Assembly: GCA_017481495.1 (NCBI GenBank) | Contig: JAFUPC010000124.1 | Coordinates: 1-64,000 of the forward strand | DNA length: 64,000 nucleotides | Direction: 5' to 3' | DNA from: Clostridia bacterium | GTDB taxonomy: Bacteria > Bacillota > Clostridia > Oscillospirales > CAG-272 | Shown: in pieces, positions 47,437 through 56,317 of the stretch | How positions within the stretch are numbered: the stretch's first letter is position 1 | Layout: each line of letters starts with the position of its first letter | Position numbers and translations under genes: made by a program | The notes under the pieces: model-generated | What the model saw: only the letters and a program-made list of their open reading frames with translations | Told to the model about the DNA's origin: nothing | Database searches by the model: none

Positions 47437-49911
47437 ATGAAAAATAGAAACATTTACTTATTGGTTCAAATTCTCATTGTGTGTTTTCATTTGCTTGGGT
47501 GTCATTCACAAACAGGGGATTTATCTGAATCATCAAGTTCAATTGAAAATGCATGGAACATACTTCAAACCCAGTCCGTTGAAACAACCGCCGCAGAAAC
47601 AGAATACGAATCCTGCGAAAATGTATATGAGTTGAAAAGAATCAAACAGCCGAGCGATTACCCGTTTGAAAAAATCGGAGCAAGCACGATTGGAGACCCG
47701 CATTCCTGGATTTACACTCTGGATGACAGCATTGTTTTTTATTCACCGGGTGCAACGGAAAGTGCGCGATATGCAGTTGTTTATGATATGGAAGGCAATT
47801 TCTGTGAGACGGTACTGCAGGGAGAGTACAAAAAAGTCGGTCTGATGTACAATTCTATGATTTATCTGCGTGATACGATCACGCAGGAATCCATTGGAAT
47901 CAGATGGGAAGATGAAGACCTGGATTACCGATATTATGTACAACTGACCGACCATACCGGTAGTGTAATCAAAGAAAACTATATCCATTCAAGCGAAAAC
48001 AGTAGTCTTTATTCTTTCATTTCTATTGACGAATCATGTTCGTTGTATTTCCTGCAGGGGGGAATAGGATGCAGGCTTTACATCATAGATGGCGACCTGA
48101 ACGTCATGGAGCCGCGGCGGATTGAATCATATCCGGTGTACGGTTATCGGTATGACGATGAACGGTATCTGTTCGTTTGTGCCAATGAAAACTGCTACTT
48201 CTACACCCCGGCAACGGACACGCTGGAACCGGCGGTTCTGTACGAAGAAACCGAAGCACAGCAAAAATCGGACACGGTCTTATACGGGGAAGACGGCATT
48301 TATTTCGTCAATTATGAAGGTGTCACCGTTCAGCGCGACGGGAAAGACACGTTCCTTTGCGACTTTGAACGCTCCTATCTTTCCTCACATGAACTGGAAT
48401 TCATCCGCGCACTGTCCGGGAATCGCTTTCTTGTCTGGTTTACCGACAGCTTTACCGGCGAAAGCTATCCCGCCATCCTGGCACCGACCGACGACGACGT
48501 TCGTCCCGTGCGGAAAACGCTCCGCGTTGCCTACGTCGGCGCATCGTCAATCATATCGTTCGGTCATGATGTGTCGGACATTGAAAACTCGATTGCGTAT
48601 TTCAACCGCAGCAACACCCAATACCATGCGGAGCTGTACCATTACGGAGAAGCCGCGCGCTACGACAAAAACGGATATCCGTATGAGTTTTACGATGCCG
48701 AACGCTATAAAAGCGCATTTGCGCAAGATCTGGTTGACGGCGTGACCTACGACGTGTATCTGTTCGGATCGGATTACACCGATCGGGAAAACCTTGCGGA
48801 AAAAGGCATTTTTGCCGACCTGACCGCGCTTGCGGGGAAAGCCGACCTCCTCGCCTGCGTCCGTGATGCATTGACCCGAGCGGAGGAAATCACCGCGATT
48901 CCGTTTACGGTAACGCTTTCGACCTTAATCACAACGACCGAAACCCTGCCGCTTGGAGAAGCGTTCACCTATGAAAAACTGTTTGAAATCATGGACGGAC
49001 TCGGCGAGGGCGAAGCGCTGTTTTCGGAATATCTCGTCGAAAATCTGACCGACATTGCGCTTTACGATTTCGTTGATACCGAAAATAAGACCTGCTCCTA
49101 CGACAGCGAAGAATTTGTCCGGGTGCTGGAATTTCTGGACGGTTATGAAGAAGCCGCGTTCGGCGGCGGGAAGAACCTGGTATCCCGGCACGAAACGGCG
49201 TATTACAACGATACTTACGGACAACTGTCGTTCTCCTACGATCAATATCATAATTACGGCGACATTCTGACACCGTTTGCCGACGGAACGGTGAAATTCC
49301 TGGAATTTGAGATTGATACCCCGAAGTGCATTCCGTTGCTTTATCAAATTTTTGATTTTATCGGAAAAGACTACAACCTCTGCGGCTCTCCGTCCGCAGA
49401 CGGCGGCAGCATCCACATGGAAACGGGTCTGATGATGTCCATCGGAAAGCAAAGCGAAAATCTTGCCGGCGCGGAAGCGTATCTGTCGATGATGCTCTCC
49501 GATGCCGTGCAAACGAAAATCGCGGAAACGACATTCCCCGTCGTGCGTTCCGTCGTGGAAAAAATGCTCGGGTTCGGTACACAGTATTATAGTATCCTCA
49601 CCGGTACAACGGAAGGAACTTCTTACAAAAATCTGTTCAAGGAATGTATGACGGTTATTTTCATGAAATCATCCATTGCCCGCGATACCGGGTTGGAACG
49701 GTATGACCGTATTGCATCGCTGACTGTCCTGAAACCCGAACACGAAGCACTTCTCTCCTACGTCTGCGACAGCTCCATGCGCGGCGCGGGGGATACGGTG
49801 ATCCGGGGGATCATTGAGGAAGAGCTGTCGTATGCCGCGAACGGGGTGAGAACGGTAGCGGAGGCGGCGAAGATTATACAGTCCCGCGTTTTCATCTACA
49901 TCAACGAATAA
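47437..49911 (+). CDS. Large lipoprotein: propeller-like plus binding-protein domain, copy 1
   Basis: The 824-residue protein has a lipobox (FHLLGC) after the signal. Residues 40-360 are beta-rich with repeated strands of the type VVYDMEGNFCETVLQ and DERYLFVCANENCYFY, suggesting a propeller-like fold (inference). From about residue 375 it resembles an ABC solute-binding protein (FNRSNTQYHAELYHYGE, DVYLFGSDYTDRENLAEKGIFADLTALA). The tail EELSYAANGVRTVAEAAKII and VFIYINE is nearly the same in the next gene. No permease is nearby. Ligand and signalling role are unknown. Only the second half is as GC-rich as its neighbours; the first 700 bp are AT-richer. Confidence 0.75.
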   Translation: MKNRNIYLLVQILIVCFHLLGCHSQTGDLSESSSSIENAWNILQTQSVETTAAETEYESCENVYELKRIKQPSDYPFEKIGASTIGDPHSWIYTLDDSIVFYSPGATESARYAVVYDMEGNFCETVLQGEYKKVGLMYNSMIYLRDTITQESIGIRWEDEDLDYRYYVQLTDHTGSVIKENYIHSSENSSLYSFISIDESCSLYFLQGGIGCRLYIIDGDLNVMEPRRIESYPVYGYRYDDERYLFVCANENCYFYTPATDTLEPAVLYEETEAQQKSDTVLYGEDGIYFVNYEGVTVQRDGKDTFLCDFERSYLSSHELEFIRALSGNRFLVWFTDSFTGESYPAILAPTDDDVRPVRKTLRVAYVGASSIISFGHDVSDIENSIAYFNRSNTQYHAELYHYGEAARYDKNGYPYEFYDAERYKSAFAQDLVDGVTYDVYLFGSDYTDRENLAEKGIFADLTALAGKADLLACVRDALTRAEEITAIPFTVTLSTLITTTETLPLGEAFTYEKLFEIMDGLGEGEALFSEYLVENLTDIALYDFVDTENKTCSYDSEEFVRVLEFLDGYEEAAFGGGKNLVSRHETAYYNDTYGQLSFSYDQYHNYGDILTPFADGTVKFLEFEIDTPKCIPLLYQIFDFIGKDYNLCGSPSADGGSIHMETGLMMSIGKQSENLAGAEAYLSMMLSDAVQTKIAETTFPVVRSVVEKMLGFGTQYYSILTGTTEGTSYKNLFKECMTVIFMKSSIARDTGLERYDRIASLTVLKPEHEALLSYVCDSSMRGAGDTVIRGIIEEELSYAANGVRTVAEAAKIIQSRVFIYINE

Positions 49912-49926
49912 AGAAGGATTCAATCT

Positions 49927-52389
49927 GTGAAAAAACTGCTCTTGATTTTACTGATCGCAACCTTTACCTGCATGACCCTTTCCTGCAACCAAACCGCCGA
50001 AGAAACCTCTCCGCCGGCGGACGCGGATGTCGCGGAAGTGTATACGCAGTACACGGTTGAAGAATTGGAATTGCGGGGGGAAGCAGCCGGATTTGCATTT
50101 TGGTCGGGCACCGATATCCGGCTAAGCGGGATGTCGTTTCACGCAATGCAGAATGACCGGGTGGTGCTGACCGCGAGCGATACGGAAAAGCGGGTGTATG
50201 CCGTCAGCTTCGCCTTTGACGGAACCGACTGTGAAGCTGATTCCTACGACAGTCTCATCGCCGGGCTGTCCGCGGATGCACTCGGTATGGAGCAGATGGC
50301 GGTCGTAGCGGTACATCGGAAGACCGACGGTTTGTATGTTCTTCTTTTGCAGGACAGCGCCGCAAAGACTGTCCGTCTGGTCTCGCTTGATACGGCGGGA
50401 CAGCCGACGGCGGTGTCCGATGCGGTTCCCTATGAGATACTGTCCACGGAAGACGGTTATTACAGCCGGGTCGGCATTCTTGCGGCAGATGACGACTGTC
50501 TGATTTTGATGGATGTCGGTCAGCCGACCGTTTGTCGGATGTTTGATGCGTCACTGACGGCGCACGGCCCCTTTGAAACCGCATCGCCGGTTTACGATGC
50601 GTTCCGCGCGGCGGACGGAAGCGTGATTCTGTGTCTGGAAGACACCACAACTGTCCGCTATGACCCGACAACGGAACAGCTTACCCCGTGCAGGCTGTAT
50701 GAGGAGACCGATGCCCGGCGCGCGGCGGCACAGATTTTTTACGCACCGGATGCGGTATATCTGATTGGCGCGGACGGCGTGACGCTTCAGCGGGACGGTA
50801 CGGAAACCGTGCTGTTTTCCTGGGCGGATTCCGCGCTTGACCGGGATGCGCTCGTATTTTTGGACGTGCTTTCGGACGACCGATTCCTCGTTTCTTACAC
50901 CGACCCGCTGACCGGGCGGGAATATCCGGCAATTCTGCTTGCACGGGCGGTTTCCGTGACGGAAGACGGGGAAGCGGCGGAAACGACGGAGGTCTGTGCG
51001 GCATCGTGGAACTGTACGGATGCGGAAAAAACGGTGTTCCGCGCGGCGGTCAATCTGTTCAATCAGAACCAACAGCAGTACAGAATCAACCTTGTCGAAT
51101 ACGACACCATGTTTGACGACGGACGGTACAACAGGGAAACGGAACGTGTCGCGGCTGTCCGCGCACAGCTGGAGACCGATTTGCTGAACGGTGTCGCGTA
51201 TGATGTTCTTTTCATCGGAAGTGCCAACAACCTTGACAATTACACGCTGACGGATACCCTTGCGGAAAAACAGCTGCTTTACGACCTGTCCGTCTTTGCG
51301 GAAAAAATCGATATGCTCGCCTGCGTGCGCGATATGCTGAACGAGAATGCGGCGGTCACGGAGCTTCCGCTCACGGCACAGATTTCCACACTGCTTGTCA
51401 GCGAAGATACGCTTCCGCGGGATACGCTTTTTACGTTCCAGGCGTTGACCGATATTCTTCAGTCCTTGCAGGACGGACAGACGCTGTTCGGAAATGACGA
51501 AACGGAAGAGCTATACGCCGTCACGCAATCCGATTTCGTTTCAAAGGAAAGCGGAACCTGTTCGTTTGATTCCGGGGAGTATCTTGCTTTTCTTGCGTTT
51601 ATGGACGAAATGGAAGACGGACTGTCCGCAAGAACGGCAACGCGCTGCTGTGACCCGTATATCGGAAAAATCACGGGAAATGCGTTTGGCATGACACAAA
51701 TGGACAGTGACGATTTTCTGCCGATTACCGCGCGGTATGACCCGATTGGGGCGTTCAACGACGGCAGGCTGAAATTCGTAACTTGTGAAATTGCGAATCT
51801 GAACACCCTGCAGACGCTGTTTTATCTTCTGGAACAGCTCGATTCTTCCGCGTATCTCTGCGGTTATCCGTCCCGCACGGGCGGAAGCCTGTATGCGGAA
51901 GCCGGCGCAACGGTTTCCGTGATGAAATACGGCGAAAACACCGCGGGCGCACTTGAATTTCTGCGGGTTCTGTATTCCGATGAAATCCAACTGTCGGAAA
52001 CGCTGGCGGATTCCGGTGTTCCGGTAACACGGACGGCAGTCGAAGCCGCAATTCCCGCCGGAGAGTACGGGTATTCCCTGAAAGAAATGACAAGGACGGT
52101 ATATCTTACCGACCCGCCGTCCGAAATCCACGACTACACCTACGAATGTGAGGAGATTGCGGCGGACGGGACGCTGTCTGCGGCGTATGATGCCGTGTGC
52201 GCCGTGTCGAAAGAAGAACGGGATTCCGTCATGGCGCAGTTGGTCGAGGCGGCGATGAAAAGCGAGGGCGATCCCATTATTTCCGACATCATCGAGGAAG
52301 AACTTTCCGCCGTCGAAAACGGCGTGCGTTCCCCGGAAGAAGCCGTAAAAATCATCCAATCCCGCGTTTTCATCTATATCAACGAATAA
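49927..52389 (+). CDS. Large lipoprotein, copy 2
   Basis: The 820-residue protein is a paralogue of the preceding one, 15 bp downstream, with the same order: lipobox (MTLSC), beta-rich region with repeats such as LVSLDTAGQPTAVSDAVPYEI to about residue 350, and a binding-protein-like domain (FNQNQQQYRINLVEYD, GVAYDVLFIGSANN, LYDLSVFAEKIDMLACVRDML). Copies differ strongly in the propeller part but keep ACVRD and the terminal II(Q)SRVFIYINE. The GTG start follows AGAAGGATT. A strong terminator follows. A sensor-type receptor lacking its transporter is one reading. Confidence 0.75.
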   Translation: MKKLLLILLIATFTCMTLSCNQTAEETSPPADADVAEVYTQYTVEELELRGEAAGFAFWSGTDIRLSGMSFHAMQNDRVVLTASDTEKRVYAVSFAFDGTDCEADSYDSLIAGLSADALGMEQMAVVAVHRKTDGLYVLLLQDSAAKTVRLVSLDTAGQPTAVSDAVPYEILSTEDGYYSRVGILAADDDCLILMDVGQPTVCRMFDASLTAHGPFETASPVYDAFRAADGSVILCLEDTTTVRYDPTTEQLTPCRLYEETDARRAAAQIFYAPDAVYLIGADGVTLQRDGTETVLFSWADSALDRDALVFLDVLSDDRFLVSYTDPLTGREYPAILLARAVSVTEDGEAAETTEVCAASWNCTDAEKTVFRAAVNLFNQNQQQYRINLVEYDTMFDDGRYNRETERVAAVRAQLETDLLNGVAYDVLFIGSANNLDNYTLTDTLAEKQLLYDLSVFAEKIDMLACVRDMLNENAAVTELPLTAQISTLLVSEDTLPRDTLFTFQALTDILQSLQDGQTLFGNDETEELYAVTQSDFVSKESGTCSFDSGEYLAFLAFMDEMEDGLSARTATRCCDPYIGKITGNAFGMTQMDSDDFLPITARYDPIGAFNDGRLKFVTCEIANLNTLQTLFYLLEQLDSSAYLCGYPSRTGGSLYAEAGATVSVMKYGENTAGALEFLRVLYSDEIQLSETLADSGVPVTRTAVEAAIPAGEYGYSLKEMTRTVYLTDPPSEIHDYTYECEEIAADGTLSAAYDAVCAVSKEERDSVMAQLVEAAMKSEGDPIISDIIEEELSAVENGVRSPEEAVKIIQSRVFIYINE

Positions 52390-52393
52390 ACGA

Positions 52394-52430
52394 ACGGCGG
52401 AAGCACCGAAACGCGCTTCCGCCGTATTTT
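52394..52430 (+). terminator. Terminator of the large-lipoprotein pair
   Basis: ACGGCGGAAGC and GCTTCCGCCGT pair perfectly over 11 bp and are followed by ATTTTT. Confidence 0.92.
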
Positions 52431-52440
52431 TGTCATATTA

Positions 52441-52499
52441 TGTGTAACGGTTCACAATGCTGTGTACCGATACACATAGTTTATGTATAACGATACACA
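52441..52499. promoter_or_regulatory. Three tandem palindromes between convergent genes
   Basis: Three 16-bp sites of pattern TGTGTANCGATACACA occur at 52441-52456 (two mismatches), 52461-52476 (perfect 6-bp arms) and 52484-52499 (one mismatch). Their starts are 20 and 23 bp apart, close to two helical turns. They lie between the 3' ends of two convergent operons, where an operator is unexpected. Confidence 0.6.
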
Positions 52500-52509
52500 A
52501 GCAGGACGC

Positions 52510-53661
52510 TCAATCCGCATCCAACGTCCAACGGGTGTACAGAATGGAGCATTTTCCGTCGTACTTGCCCGTGGTTTCGTCGTAGTATTTCTGATAATAC
52601 ACCGTCAGAATGCTTCCGTCGTCCAGCTCCACGGAAGCGGGATAGCCGAGGTCGCCGCCCTCTGCGCGGTGGTCAAGGTCATAGTCCTCCGTCCACGTTT
52701 CGCCGTTGTCCCACGACACGACGGCGCGTTCGCCGAACGGTGCTTCCCGTCTGCCGTACACGCAGATAAGCGCGCCGGACGAGTGCCGGAGCAGGTGGGG
52801 CGGGGAACCGGAAATGCCGAGCGACTCCCATTCCGTCCACGTTCTGCCGCCGTCCTTCGACTTTGTCGAATACATCGTGAAACCGTGCGCAACGCCGTTT
52901 CCCTGTGCGCGGATCATGCCGTACAGCGTGCCGTCGTCAAGCTCGATGACGTGCGGCTCGTGGAAATTGTCCCAATGGAGCTCCGCTGGCTTTGTAAGAT
53001 CGCCGCGCTTTTCCCAGGTATAGCCGCCGTCGGTGCTGGCGTATGCGGAAATGAGCAGCGCATCTGCCGTGTTTCCGGGAACGCCCATCTTGTCCGGCAG
53101 ATAATGCTCCTTGCCGAGATACAGAAGTGTGCCGTCCCGGCACAAGGACGGCCCGTGGGGTGCGGAGATCGGTGTCCAGATCTTCTCGCTCCACGTCATG
53201 CCATAATCCTCGGATACGCGGACATAAGAGCCGCCCCTGGCATCTTCCTCCGACAGCCGTTCAAACGCGGACAGCATTCCGACGGTCAGAGGGGTCTCCA
53301 TCGGGGTGGCGGAATTGCGGATGCCGGTATAATAGTGGTTCAGATACACATCCGCCGGATGGGTGAACCAGGTCACGAGCATCCGTCCGTTGCCCATGTA
53401 GAGAATGCCCGCATCGCGGTCGTCAAGATAGGTGTCGTTGATGATGATGGGCGGCGACCAGGTCTCGCCGTCGTTTTTTGAGATGTACATCGCGGTCTTG
53501 CCGAACGGGCAGACGTGTTCACAGCGGAACGACGATGCGACCGCGTACAGCGTGCCGTTCTCGTCCCGTGCGATGGACGGCCAGCCCTGATAGGCGAACA
53601 TACTGCCCTGTACCCGGTTGACAATGCCGTGTTTGACGGTTTTCGGTGTTTTTTCGGTCAT
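52510..53661 (-). CDS. BNR-repeat sialidase-like protein
   Basis: The 383-residue protein has a six-bladed sialidase-type pattern with five Asp boxes: SKNDGETWS, SEDYGMTWS, STDGGYTWE, SKDGGRTWT, SWDNGETWT. The N-terminal GWPSIARDENGTLY strand is typical of family 33. It has no signal peptide, so it would be cytoplasmic, unlike most sialidases. Catalytic residues cannot be fixed by eye. It is the last gene of a nanA operon, which supports sialic-acid release from oligosaccharides (or related acyl-sugar) inside the cell. GGAGACC precedes the ATG. Confidence 0.83.
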   Translation of the reverse strand: MTEKTPKTVKHGIVNRVQGSMFAYQGWPSIARDENGTLYAVASSFRCEHVCPFGKTAMYISKNDGETWSPPIIINDTYLDDRDAGILYMGNGRMLVTWFTHPADVYLNHYYTGIRNSATPMETPLTVGMLSAFERLSEEDARGGSYVRVSEDYGMTWSEKIWTPISAPHGPSLCRDGTLLYLGKEHYLPDKMGVPGNTADALLISAYASTDGGYTWEKRGDLTKPAELHWDNFHEPHVIELDDGTLYGMIRAQGNGVAHGFTMYSTKSKDGGRTWTEWESLGISGSPPHLLRHSSGALICVYGRREAPFGERAVVSWDNGETWTEDYDLDHRAEGGDLGYPASVELDDGSILTVYYQKYYDETTGKYDGKCSILYTRWTLDAD

Positions 53662-53664
53662 ATG

Positions 53665-55128
53665 TCAGGTCTCCTTTACGGCGTTTGTGATTTTTTCAAA
53701 CGCTTTTTCGATGGATTTCTCTTTTTTCGCATATTCGGATGCGAAATCGGTGCTTTTCTTGTCGATGGTAACGATGCCGATGATATTGTATCCGCTTCCT
53801 GTCTCATCAAAGTTGAAACCAAAGTCAAAGACCTTGTTTTCATGCAGCATCTGGATCACGCGGTACGAATTTTCGTCCCGCACCGCTTTGTTTTCCAGAA
53901 CGATGTCAAAGAACGCGGGGCGGATTTCCTTGTAGCTGTAATATGCCAGCGCTTCCGCGATCATGCCGGTGCGCGCCGGATCGTCTGCATTGGACGGAAC
54001 GCCGATGAGTCCCGCACCGCAGAACACGCGGTAATTTTCCTGGGTTTCGTCAAATTTTGGAAGCGGCAGAATGCCGAAATCAAATTCGATCTCCCGCAGA
54101 TAGGAATACAGTCCTCCGATGTCGAGCGTCGTCAGAAATGACCGTCCCTCTGTCAGCATGGAGCGGTAGGTGCTCTCTGGATAAGAAGCATTGGAATACC
54201 CGTCGAGATACGTTTCGCCCGAATAAATCCGGTCATAATATTTGGAAACGATCTCCGCCATGCGTTCGGTGTTCAACGTCAAGACTGGCCAGCCGTCCTC
54301 GTCGGGCACGGTCACGCGCTGGTCACAGCAGTACATATACTGATACGCACTGCCGCTGTTGTCAAGCAGACCGTACTGATCGACCTCCGTCATCTTGCCG
54401 TCGCCGTTCAAGTCCTGCGCGATGCCTTTGATGATTTCGGTCATATAATCCATCGTCCATTCGCCGTCGAACACGGTCTCGTAGAGGTCTTTGGATAAAT
54501 CCATTCCCGTGAGATACGTCTTGTTGAACAGAACCGCCTGCATTCCCTGCCACGTCATGACGATGTCACCGGATGCGTAAAAGAGCTTTCCGCCGATGCC
54601 GAGGGATTCGGTCATAGAGCTGTTCCACCACGGCTGGGAAAAATCAACATGGGCAATCTCGTTCCAGTCGTAGAGCAGCTTGTCCGTGACCATCGCCGCA
54701 ACGCCGACTGTTGCATGAGGGAGAACGAAATCATACTCGTTGTCGCCTGCCATGACGGAAGTTTTCAGAGTGGTCGCGGGTGAATCGACTTCGACTGTCT
54801 CAAAGGTGACGTTCAGAAGCTCGGAAACCAGATGGTTGCGTTCCGCCGCCGTGTCGTTCAGTGTATCGCCGTCGGAATCGACGTTCAGACGGAAATTGTT
54901 GTTGTAGCCAGTGACGGTCAGATACGTGACGGTGTGACCATCAAAATCCGCCTCCGGCAGGGAAAGGGTCGGACCGGTTTCTTCCGTGACGGCGGTAGTG
55001 GTGACCTTGCCGGCGGTGACAGTATCACCGGTCGAGTAGCCGGGGCCGGTTTCGCCGCCGCAGGCGACCACGGTCAGCAGAATCGCCGCCAATGCGGAGA
55101 TCAGAGGTGCAGTATGTGTGCGTTTCAT
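53665..55128 (-). CDS. ABC-type solute-binding lipoprotein (sialic-acid operon)
   Basis: The 487-residue protein has a lipobox (LLTVVAC) and the sugar-type binding-protein pattern also seen at 25290: FVLPHATVGVAAM, SQPWWNSSMTESLG, DLNGDGKMTEVDQYGLL, MIAEALAYYSYKEIRPAFFDIVLENK. The ligand is probably a sialic acid or sialyl-oligosaccharide because of the flanking nanA and sialidase genes (inference). No permease or ATPase genes are present. GGAGCTG precedes the ATG at 55128. It abuts the sialidase gene with a 3-bp gap. Confidence 0.88.
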   Translation of the reverse strand: MKRTHTAPLISALAAILLTVVACGGETGPGYSTGDTVTAGKVTTTAVTEETGPTLSLPEADFDGHTVTYLTVTGYNNNFRLNVDSDGDTLNDTAAERNHLVSELLNVTFETVEVDSPATTLKTSVMAGDNEYDFVLPHATVGVAAMVTDKLLYDWNEIAHVDFSQPWWNSSMTESLGIGGKLFYASGDIVMTWQGMQAVLFNKTYLTGMDLSKDLYETVFDGEWTMDYMTEIIKGIAQDLNGDGKMTEVDQYGLLDNSGSAYQYMYCCDQRVTVPDEDGWPVLTLNTERMAEIVSKYYDRIYSGETYLDGYSNASYPESTYRSMLTEGRSFLTTLDIGGLYSYLREIEFDFGILPLPKFDETQENYRVFCGAGLIGVPSNADDPARTGMIAEALAYYSYKEIRPAFFDIVLENKAVRDENSYRVIQMLHENKVFDFGFNFDETGSGYNIIGIVTIDKKSTDFASEYAKKEKSIEKAFEKITNAVKET

Positions 55129-55181
55129 TTTGTGGGGTTCAGCTCCTTTCTGGAAAAATTGTAATATTACAAAATGAAAAA

Positions 55182-56084
55182 TCAGGAAATCATGTAATCG
55201 ACGCCGAGATTTGCCCGGACATCCTCTGCAAGACAAGCGATCTTGTTCGCTTCCAGCGGTCGGAAGGGTTTGCGGCAGGTGCCGTAGTCCAGTCCGCCGA
55301 GCCGCAGAATTTCTTTCGTCGCGGGCATAACGCCGTATTTCAGCACGGCGGCGATGATCTCATTGGCTTTGGACTGCATCGCAAGCGCATCCTGCATTTT
55401 TCCTTCCTTATATAGACGGTAGATGGCAAGCATCCGCTCTGCCTGGAAGTTGTAGGTCGTGCCGATGCCGCCGTCCGCGCCTGCCGCAAGGCCTGAGAGC
55501 AGCATTTCGTCGGAGCCGTTGTAGAAAACATGATCGGGATGCTCCGTGCGCAGGCGTTCCAGCTGGAAAAAGTCGGATGCGGTGAACTTCATGCCGGCGA
55601 CACCGGGAATCATCAGAAGCTCATGCAGCTGCTCGGCATTGAGCGTCATGCCGGTGCGTGCGGGGATGTTGTAAATGATGACCGGGAGCGACGATGCCTT
55701 TGTGATGTCGATGTAATACTGCTTCACGTCGGCAAACGAATATGCAAAATACAGCGGCGTGACGGAGGACAGTGCCGTTGCCCCTGCCTTTTCCGCGTGC
55801 GCGGCAAGCTCGCAGGTCTCGCGCGTTCCGGTCGCACCGATGTGCGCGATGACGGTGATCTTCCCCTGTGTCTCGGCAAGCACCGCTTCTAAAAGCGTTT
55901 TACGTTCTTCGACGGAGCATAACAGCATCTCGCCGGACGAGCCGCCGACATACAGGCCGTGAACGCCCCGGTTCATCAGATGACGGACAAGTGTCCTGAC
56001 ACGCGCGGTGTCAATGGCGGACAGATCGTCGGTGAAGCCGGTGAGCAGGGCGGGCATGATGCCTTTCAGATTTTCGGGTTTCAT
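55182..56084 (-). CDS. nanA: N-acetylneuraminate lyase
   Basis: The 300-residue aldolase splits N-acetylneuraminate into N-acetylmannosamine and pyruvate. It belongs to the DHDPS/NAL family: LYVGGSSGEMLLCSVEERK, IIYNIPARTGMTLN with the Tyr, GMKFTASDFFQLERL with the Schiff-base Lys, and GADGGIGTTYNFQ, a NanA-type stretch rather than DapA. It is the first gene of the operon nanA, solute-binding protein, sialidase. A consensus promoter lies 40 bp upstream. The ATG follows GAGGTAGAAACCC. Confidence 0.9.
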   Translation of the reverse strand: MKPENLKGIMPALLTGFTDDLSAIDTARVRTLVRHLMNRGVHGLYVGGSSGEMLLCSVEERKTLLEAVLAETQGKITVIAHIGATGTRETCELAAHAEKAGATALSSVTPLYFAYSFADVKQYYIDITKASSLPVIIYNIPARTGMTLNAEQLHELLMIPGVAGMKFTASDFFQLERLRTEHPDHVFYNGSDEMLLSGLAAGADGGIGTTYNFQAERMLAIYRLYKEGKMQDALAMQSKANEIIAAVLKYGVMPATKEILRLGGLDYGTCRKPFRPLEANKIACLAEDVRANLGVDYMIS

Positions 56085-56123
56085 GGGTTTCTACCTCATT
56101 TCTGCGTGAATTTCGTTGGTTCT

Positions 56124-56152
56124 ATTATACCAGATGATGAGGGGATTGTCAA
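56124..56152 (-). promoter_or_regulatory. Promoter of the nanA operon
   Basis: On the minus strand TTGACA (56152-56147), a 17-bp spacer and TATAAT (56129-56124) match the consensus exactly. Confidence 0.88.
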
Positions 56153-56317
56153 GAGATTTTGGTGAGAGTGTCGGCTTAAGAATGGAAATATGCTTTCGCT
56201 GATTCTGTAATATGTTGTTTCGCCTAAAACCTTACTATTGCAAGAATGCAGTGTGAACGGTTCGCACGGAAAACATTCACGCTTGCTTCCTTGCAAAAAC
56301 AATCCTGAAACCCCGCC

